Part shown: in pieces, positions 1 to 4,153 of the stretch
How the letters are laid out: the number at the start of each line of letters is the position of its first letter
How positions within the stretch are numbered: position 1 is the stretch's first letter
NCBI GenBank assembly: GCA_007117235.1
Contig: SKGY01000083.1
Coordinates: 1 to 6,027 of the forward strand
Reading direction: 5' to 3'
Source of the DNA: Balneolaceae bacterium
GTDB taxonomy: Bacteria; Bacteroidota; Rhodothermia; Balneolales; Balneolaceae
DNA: 6,027 nucleotides
The notes under the pieces: generated by a model
What the model was told of the DNA's origin: nothing
Databases searched by the model: none
The model's input: only the letters and a program-made list of their open reading frames with translations
Made by a program: the position numbers and the translations under genes

Positions 1-1047
1 ATCTATGAGTTTACATCAGATTGGAGATTTATTGCCGGACCTGAATTCACGCTTGGTTTAGTTCAACAAACATGGTTATTCCTTGCTTTTGCGCTGGCAT
101 TCTGTATTAAAGTACCACTCTTTCCTTTTCATACATGGTTACCTTATGCCCACACAGAAGCGCCAACAGCGGGTTCAGTTGTATTGGCAGCCATAATGCT
201 GAAACTTGGTACCTATGGTCTTATCAGAGTAACAATGCCGGCATTTCCGAATGCATTTATGGAGTTTGCTCCATGGATGGCGATACTGGCTGTGATTGGA
301 ATTATATATGGCGCGTTAGTTGCGATGGTACAGAAAGATGTGAAAAAGCTTGTCGCTTACTCATCAGTTAGCCACATGGGTTTTGTAGTGCTGGGTATTT
401 TTGCTTTCAATACTGTTGCTATGCAGGGAGCTATTATCCAGATGATTAACCATGGATTAGCAACAGGTGCTCTGTTCCTGATTGTGGGAATGATTTATGA
501 TCGTCGTCATACAAGAATGATTTCAGATTTTGGCGGCATTGCAAAGAAGATGCCGGTATTTGCAGTTATGTTTATGATTGCAACATTGGCTTCTATCGGC
601 CTCCCGGGATTAAATGGATTTATTGGTGAATTCCTGATTCTTAATGGAGCATTCTTCTCAGAGCTCTATGCAAATAAAGTATACGCTATTCTTGCGGCAA
701 CAGGAGTTATTCTTGCCGCTGTTTACATGCTGTGGATGTACCAACGAGTAATGTTTGGGCCTATCACAAATGAGGAGAACAATAAGCTGATTGATTTAAA
801 TGGCCGGGAAATTGGGCTGTTAGTTCCATTAGTCATCTTCATGGTTTGGATTGGAATTCGACCGGTTGATTACACTCAATACTCTGAAGGTTGGGTTGAA
901 GAGTTTATCAGCAGTTCAGAGATGAAAGCGGAATCGGTTCTTCAGCAGTCTGATGTACTTGATCTGCCCGATTGGACTACAAAAATTTACGGATTGGATA
1001 CCGACGTTGCAGAGGATCAATTAATTGTTAATAATACAATTCAATAG
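1..1047 (+). CDS. nuoM: NADH-quinone oxidoreductase subunit M (NuoM), 5' truncated
   Basis: Proton-pumping, antiporter-like subunit of the membrane arm of respiratory complex I, in the inner membrane. The reading frame is open from base 1, so the N-terminus lies outside the window; 348 residues remain of a family usually near 500. Visible hallmarks are the KVPLFPFHTWLPYAH block (residues 37-51), EAPTAGSV (53-60) and LKLGTYG (67-73). K37 and K68 correspond to the channel lysines K234 and K265 of E. coli NuoM. Further blocks are KKLVAYSSVSHMGF (115-128), INHGLATGALF (150-160) and GLPGLNGFIGEF, whose E210 corresponds to E. coli E407. The equivalent of E144 is in the missing part. Multiple hydrophobic helices continue to about residue 286. 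A polar, mostly acidic tail of about 60 residues follows, which looks longer than usual. The gene ends 2 bases before the PCD gene, so they share an operon. NuoM is preferred over NuoL because of the helix pattern and the nuoN gene downstream. Confidence 0.96.
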   Translation: MYEFTSDWRFIAGPEFTLGLVQQTWLFLAFALAFCIKVPLFPFHTWLPYAHTEAPTAGSVVLAAIMLKLGTYGLIRVTMPAFPNAFMEFAPWMAILAVIGIIYGALVAMVQKDVKKLVAYSSVSHMGFVVLGIFAFNTVAMQGAIIQMINHGLATGALFLIVGMIYDRRHTRMISDFGGIAKKMPVFAVMFMIATLASIGLPGLNGFIGEFLILNGAFFSELYANKVYAILAATGVILAAVYMLWMYQRVMFGPITNEENNKLIDLNGREIGLLVPLVIFMVWIGIRPVDYTQYSEGWVEEFISSSEMKAESVLQQSDVLDLPDWTTKIYGLDTDVAEDQLIVNNTIQ

Positions 1048-1049
1048 AT

Positions 1050-1340
1050 ATGGACCCGCTCAAAACAAAAGAGATTGAAAAAGAACTGGATAATCTTAAT
1101 GATTGGTCTTTTAAAGACGATGCAATCCACAGAGAGTTTTCGTTTGATAATTTTAAACAAGCGATGGGTTTTATGGTAGAAGTAGGGTTTGAAGCAGAAG
1201 ATCTGGGCCACCATCCAAACTGGTCAAACGTGTACAACTCAGTAAGCATATCATTGAACACTCATGATGCCGACAATAAAGTAACTTCAAAAGATATCGA
1301 TTTGGCTAAAGCGATCGATAAGATTTATAAAAATAGATAA
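1050..1340 (+). CDS. phhB: Pterin-4a-carbinolamine dehydratase (PCD/DCoH family, COG2154)
   Basis: Small cytosolic enzyme of 96 residues, the usual family length. It dehydrates 4a-hydroxytetrahydropterin to quinonoid dihydropterin, recycling the cofactor of aromatic amino acid hydroxylases. Some bacterial members have instead been linked to molybdopterin metabolism. The active-site signature is complete: E50-x3-H54-H55-P56, then W58 and Y62, the strand SVSISLNTHD with H72 (64-73), and D82. H54, H55 and H72 match the three catalytic histidines of the mammalian enzyme, so activity is expected. The ATG lies 2 bases after the nuoM stop, and the TAA is 1 base before the nuoN ATG. There is no Shine-Dalgarno sequence, so translation probably depends on coupling to nuoM. 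Base composition resembles the neighbours, with no sign of recent transfer. No hydroxylase gene is in view, so the substrate is not shown. The symbol follows the Pseudomonas name; the family is certain, the physiological role is not. Confidence 0.93.
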   Translation: MDPLKTKEIEKELDNLNDWSFKDDAIHREFSFDNFKQAMGFMVEVGFEAEDLGHHPNWSNVYNSVSISLNTHDADNKVTSKDIDLAKAIDKIYKNR

Positions 1341-1341
1341 G

Positions 1342-2781
1342 ATGGATTATTTGCACGACATCACAGCCTTTATGCCCGGTGTTATTGTAGCGGTGGTGAG
1401 TTTGATCGCCATTATGCTTGAGGCATTCAAAAAAGATGTGAACATTATTTATGGAGTCTCAATTCTTGGTTTAGCTGCTGCTTTGGCCGTATCAATCTTC
1501 AGTTTATTTGGTGATGCAGGCACTGCATTTTCAGGTATGATTGTATATGGAGGTATCGCCTCTTTTGGAACAGCAGTTGTATTGATGGGAGCCCTCTTTT
1601 GTGTAATTATCTCTAAAGATTATTTACAGGATCATGGATTACATCACGGTGAAGTTTACTCCATGGTACTTTTTGCAACTGTTGGGATGGTTGGCTTAGC
1701 CGTTTCAAATGATCTTATATCACTTTTCATAAGCCTTGAAACAATGTCAATTGCACTCTATGTGCTGGCGGGTATAATGCACTACAGAAAGGAAGGGGCG
1801 GAGGCCGCGCTCAAGTATTTCCTTTTAGGTGCATTCTCTACCGGATTTCTTCTCTACGGTATCGCTTTGATTTATGGCGCGACCGGGTACACTAATTTTG
1901 ATCTGATTGCCGGTGCCGCAGATGTGTCAATGTTATTTGTTGCCGGCGCCGGACTGTTGTTGATCGGTGTCTTTTTCAAAATTGCAGCTGTTCCATTTCA
2001 TATGTGGACTCCGGATGTGTATCAGGGCACGCCAACTACACTGACTGCATTCATGGCCACGGCCGCCAAATCTGCAACAATTTTAGCATTCATATTAGTA
2101 CTTAGCAGAATGTTGGCCGATAATAATGCTGCCAACTGGACAAATGTCATTCAGATTGTATCGATCATCACAATGATAGTAGGTAACCTGATAGCTCTCG
2201 CTCAGGATAACGTCAAGAGAATGCTTGCTTACTCAAGTATTGCACATGCTGGTTACTTGTTGGTTGGTCTGGCAGCCGGTACCGCAGCAGGCTACACAGG
2301 TGTGTTATATTACATCTTTGCTTACACCATTATGAATATTGGAGCGTTTGGTGTGATTGCATTCTATGAAAGAAATAACGATCTGGATTTCACTGAAATC
2401 GATAGTTATGCAGGTCTTGGTTTTAAAATGCCAATCATGGGTGTGATGCTCTCGATATTTTTGTTCTCACTTGCGGGGATTCCTCCATTCGTAGGATTTA
2501 TTGGTAAGTACTATGTATTTGCCGCCGCTGTAAATGCAGGTTTAATTCCATTGGCAATTATTGGTGTTTTAGCAAGTGCTGCGAGTGTCTATTACTACCT
2601 GCGAGTGATGGTTTTCATGTACTTCAAAGAAGCTCACAAAGAGTACGCATTAAAATCACCGGGCGTAATGTTCAAGTTCACGCTTATACTGCTTGCAGTG
2701 ATGACTGTTTATTACGGCATTGAGCCTGTACTTCCTACTACCGGATTGATTGAACTTCTGACATCTTTCTACACCGTCTGA
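1342..2781 (+). CDS. nuoN: NADH-quinone oxidoreductase subunit N (NuoN), complete
   Basis: Antiporter-like proton-channel subunit of complex I, placed in the membrane arm next to NuoM and NuoK. At 479 residues it has the usual length for NuoN, with about 14 hydrophobic helices. The charged residues needed for proton transfer are all present: E133 in SLETMSIALYVLAG, K158 in AALKYFLLGAFSTGF, K213 in GVFFKIAAVPFHMW, K243 in TAAKSATI, and K389 in FVGFIGKYYVF. They correspond to E133, K158, K217, K247 and K395 of E. coli NuoN. PFHMWTPDVYQGTPT (218-232) and VKRMLAYSSIAHAGY (291-305) are strongly conserved family blocks. The ATG is 1 base after the PCD stop, with no Shine-Dalgarno sequence, which points to reinitiation after PCD. 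It ends the nuo operon: a 222-base gap with a new promoter follows. No missing key residue is seen. Confidence 0.97.
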   Translation: MDYLHDITAFMPGVIVAVVSLIAIMLEAFKKDVNIIYGVSILGLAAALAVSIFSLFGDAGTAFSGMIVYGGIASFGTAVVLMGALFCVIISKDYLQDHGLHHGEVYSMVLFATVGMVGLAVSNDLISLFISLETMSIALYVLAGIMHYRKEGAEAALKYFLLGAFSTGFLLYGIALIYGATGYTNFDLIAGAADVSMLFVAGAGLLLIGVFFKIAAVPFHMWTPDVYQGTPTTLTAFMATAAKSATILAFILVLSRMLADNNAANWTNVIQIVSIITMIVGNLIALAQDNVKRMLAYSSIAHAGYLLVGLAAGTAAGYTGVLYYIFAYTIMNIGAFGVIAFYERNNDLDFTEIDSYAGLGFKMPIMGVMLSIFLFSLAGIPPFVGFIGKYYVFAAAVNAGLIPLAIIGVLASAASVYYYLRVMVFMYFKEAHKEYALKSPGVMFKFTLILLAVMTVYYGIEPVLPTTGLIELLTSFYTV

Positions 2782-2894
2782 TACGGATTTTGATCACAGA
2801 TTAAAGAGTAGAGTTAATGAAAATCTGATCCTGATTGGGCTTGGATTTATACCATCTGTTGATCCCTTTTATTTCATGAGTTTGTATTCTGTAC
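2782..2894. other. Spacer after nuoN, no clear gene or terminator
   Basis: This non-coding stretch follows the nuoN stop. It holds several overlapping GATC-centred inverted repeats. CAGATT (2797-2802) faces AATCTG (2822-2827). GATCACAGAT (2792-2801) can also pair, with one bulged base, with ATCTGTTGATC (2854-2864), which is followed by the T-rich run 2867-2874. This might be where nuo transcription ends. The loops are long and the pairings compete, so no conventional intrinsic terminator can be called. Confidence 0.35.
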
Positions 2895-2926
2895 ATTGTT
2901 TAAGAACCACTCTTTTATTATCTTTG
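2895..2926 (+). promoter_or_regulatory. Predicted Bacteroidota-type promoter of the rpsF operon
   Basis: The -7 element TAtcTTTG (2919-2926) matches the Bacteroidota consensus TAnnTTTG exactly. ATTG (2895-2898), three of four bases of the -33 consensus TTTG, lies 20 bases upstream, the normal spacing. Transcription would begin near 2930-2933, giving a leader of about 70 bases before rpsF. It is the best match in the nuoN-rpsF gap, and the promoter proposed for dsbD has the same 20-base spacer. It is predicted from sequence only. Confidence 0.6.
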
Positions 2927-2960
2927 AAGGCTCTGTTATCGGCATAATGCACGATGACTG

Positions 2961-2976
2961 TTTCCAATAATGGAAA
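2961..2976 (+). promoter_or_regulatory. Hairpin in the rpsF mRNA leader
   Basis: A perfect 6-bp inverted repeat, TTTCCA-ATAA-TGGAAA, lies in the predicted leader, 27 bases before the rpsF start. G2960 and C2978 can extend it across one bulged A. The A-rich, unstructured stretch between it and the ATG is typical of Bacteroidota translation starts. It might take part in feedback control of the operon. It lacks the CCG that marks the known S6:S18-binding leader motif, so the role is open. Confidence 0.4.
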
Positions 2977-3003
2977 ACAACCAAAGATTAAGTACAGAAC
3001 AGA

Positions 3004-3390
3004 ATGAAGAAAGATTTCTATGAGATGACTTACATTCTGAATCCGGTCCTCGAAGAAGATCGCTTTTCAGAATTAGTAAGCTTCGTAAATAAGCTAATTG
3101 AAGACAACAAGGGTGAAGTTGTTGAAGTTGATGAATGGGGTGTTAAAAAGTTTGCCTATGACATCGATAAGAAAAGTACAGGCTACTATGTAAACATGTA
3201 CTTCAACGCTCCGGCTGAAGCTATTGCAGTTGTTGAGAGAAATATGAGAATTAATGATGACATCATGAGATATCTCACTCTCAAATATGACGCGAAAATG
3301 ATTCGATATAATGAACTTCGCAAAAAAGGTGATCTGCCTGTCATATTCAGCGAAACAGATGAAGAAATAGAAACTGACGACGATAATTAA
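3004..3390 (+). CDS. rpsF: 30S ribosomal protein bS6
   Basis: Small-subunit ribosomal protein that binds 16S rRNA in the platform as a heterodimer with bS18. Its 128 residues include a ferredoxin-like fold with recognisable S6 blocks: [10 protein letters not shown] (5-14), the EWGVKKFAY segment (44-52), TGYYVNMYF (59-67), and [14 protein letters not shown] (78-91). A disordered acidic tail ([13 protein letters not shown], 116-128) recalls the glutamate-rich end of E. coli S6 that RimK lengthens; whether that happens here is unknown. The ATG was chosen because the S6 fold starts at once (MKKDFYE). It has no Shine-Dalgarno sequence but has adenines at -1, -3, -5 and -6, as is common in this phylum. 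It is first in the rpsF-rpsR-rplI operon, and its stop codon forms part of the rpsR ribosome binding site. In Flavobacterium, bS6, bS18 and bS21 together cover the anti-Shine-Dalgarno. Confidence 0.97.
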   Translation: MKKDFYEMTYILNPVLEEDRFSELVSFVNKLIEDNKGEVVEVDEWGVKKFAYDIDKKSTGYYVNMYFNAPAEAIAVVERNMRINDDIMRYLTLKYDAKMIRYNELRKKGDLPVIFSETDEEIETDDDN

Positions 3391-3394
3391 GGAG
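3388..3394 (+). promoter_or_regulatory. Strong Shine-Dalgarno sequence of rpsR, overlapping the rpsF stop
   Basis: TAAGGAG offers seven contiguous pairs to the standard 16S rRNA 3' end. It begins at the rpsF stop codon TAA and ends 7 bases before the rpsR ATG at 3402, a good spacing. No other start in this window has a comparable site; rplI has only AAAAAGG at 3652-3658. Confidence 0.8.
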
Positions 3395-3401
3395 CCTCAC
3401 T

Positions 3402-3653
3402 ATGATTAACAATCCATCACACCCGAAGAAAGGAAACCTAAAAAGTAAAGATTGTAAATTTACTAAAGCAGGTGTTAAGTATATCGACTACAAACAAACT
3501 GACGTCTTAGAGCGTTTTGTCAATGACCAGGGAAGAATTCTTCCTCGTCGTGTTACAGGAACAAGTGCAAAACATCAACGAATGTTGTCCACTGCTGTAA
3601 AAAGAGCACGCTTTTTGGCTCTGATTCCTTACGTAAATGAAAATCTAAGATAA
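3402..3653 (+). CDS. rpsR: 30S ribosomal protein bS18
   Basis: Small-subunit platform protein, partner of bS6, contacting the central domain of 16S rRNA near the mRNA exit. It has 83 residues, a normal length. The S18 core is clear: [10 protein letters not shown] (22-31), [11 protein letters not shown] (44-54), KHQR (57-60) and [13 protein letters not shown] (65-77). The N-terminal 17 residues are basic and variable, as usual. Only one cysteine (C18) is present, so this is not a zinc-binding form. KYIDYK resembles Bacteroidota S18 more than the proteobacterial form. It starts 11 bases after the rpsF stop, behind a strong Shine-Dalgarno sequence that is unusual for this window, which could allow expression separate from bS6. 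rplI follows after 14 bases. Confidence 0.97.
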   Translation: MINNPSHPKKGNLKSKDCKFTKAGVKYIDYKQTDVLERFVNDQGRILPRRVTGTSAKHQRMLSTAVKRARFLALIPYVNENLR

Positions 3654-3667
3654 AAAGGCTAATACAA

Positions 3668-4114
3668 ATGAAGCTTATACTAAAAGAAGATGTAGAAAAA
3701 TTAGGTTCAGCCGGAGACTTAGTAGATGTTAAAGACGGTTTTGGACGTAATTATTTAATCCCGCAAGGCAAAGCTGCTATGGCAACTGATGGAGCTATCC
3801 GTCAGTACGAGCATCTTAAAAGAGAAGCAGCACTTCGTGCTGAGCTTTCTGTTGAAGCTGCAAAAGAACTTGCTGAGCAACTCGAAGCTACATCAGTTAC
3901 GATCCCTGTAACAGTAGGTGAAGACGACAAAATTCACGGAACAGTTACCAATATACAAGTTGCTGATTCGTTGGAAGAAAGAGGTATTATCATTGATCGA
4001 AGAAAGATCTCTTTGGATCAGGATATTAAAGCTCTGGGCGAATACACAGCTACTATTGATCTTGTTGGTGATCTTAAACCGCAGGTTAAAGTTTGGGTAG
4101 TTAAAGAAGACTAA
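3668..4114 (+). CDS. rplI: 50S ribosomal protein bL9
   Basis: Large-subunit protein that binds 23S rRNA at the base of the L1 stalk and reaches out along the ribosome surface, helping reading-frame fidelity. It has 148 residues, the normal two-domain length. The N-terminal rRNA-binding domain contains the full L9 signature: G13, G16, V21, then GFGRNYLIPQGKAAMAT (24-40). A long connecting helix rich in A, E, L and R spans about 42-75. The C-terminal domain (about 76-148) includes DDKIHGTVT (86-94) and ends in VKVWVVKED. It is last in the ribosomal operon, 14 bases after rpsR, with a weak AAAAAGG site ahead of the ATG. The last ten codons also carry the -33 element of the predicted dsbD promoter. 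Nothing about the protein is unusual. Confidence 0.97.
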   Translation: MKLILKEDVEKLGSAGDLVDVKDGFGRNYLIPQGKAAMATDGAIRQYEHLKREAALRAELSVEAAKELAEQLEATSVTIPVTVGEDDKIHGTVTNIQVADSLEERGIIIDRRKISLDQDIKALGEYTATIDLVGDLKPQVKVWVVKED

Positions 4115-4123
4115 ATACGTTTG
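4092..4123 (+). promoter_or_regulatory. Predicted Bacteroidota-type promoter of dsbD
   Basis: TTTG (4092-4095), a 20-base spacer and TAcgTTTG (4116-4123) match the Bacteroidota -33/-7 consensus at every defined base. The -33 element lies in the 3' coding end of rplI; the -7 element begins just past its stop codon. The start of transcription would fall near 4127-4130, leaving a leader of about 25 bases before the dsbD ATG. This suggests dsbD is transcribed on its own even if some read-through from rplI occurs. Confidence 0.65.
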
Positions 4124-4135
4124 TGAAAACAAACG
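4118..4135 (+). other. Perfect hairpin with GAAA tetraloop between rplI and dsbD
   Basis: CGTTTGT-GAAA-ACAAACG forms a 7-bp perfect stem closed by a stable GNRA-type loop, three bases after the rplI stop. No T-run follows (the next bases are ATAATAAAATAAAA), so a standard intrinsic terminator is not supported. It may stabilise or define the 3' end of the ribosomal operon mRNA. Its left arm contains most of the predicted dsbD -7 element, so only transcripts arriving from rplI would carry the whole hairpin. Confidence 0.55.
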
Positions 4136-4153
4136 ATAATAAAATAAAACCCA

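Noticed and set aside
135..371. A 78-codon + strand open frame inside nuoM in another frame
   Set aside because: It overlaps strongly conserved NuoM sequence, has no recognisable domain, and is an out-of-frame shadow.
396..403. TAttTTTG match to the Bacteroidota -7 element inside nuoM
   Set aside because: It lies in conserved coding sequence and has no TTTG at the right upstream distance; taken as chance.
1028..1261. A 77-codon minus-strand open frame opposite the PCD gene
   Set aside because: The opposite strand encodes a PCD with every catalytic residue intact; the antisense product has no recognisable features or start signal.
2930..2956. Possible S6:S18-binding leader motif around CGGC (2940-2943)
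   Set aside because: Only a weak TTAT/ATAA stem surrounds it, and the CCG-containing loop of the known motif is not present on the + strand.
3893..4132. Open frames on both strands overlapping the 3' half of rplI
   Set aside because: rplI is full length with a complete L9 signature; these are frame shadows.
4118..4150. Intrinsic terminator after rplI
   Set aside because: The stem is perfect, but it is followed by an A-rich stretch instead of a T-run on the + strand, so it was recorded as a hairpin only.
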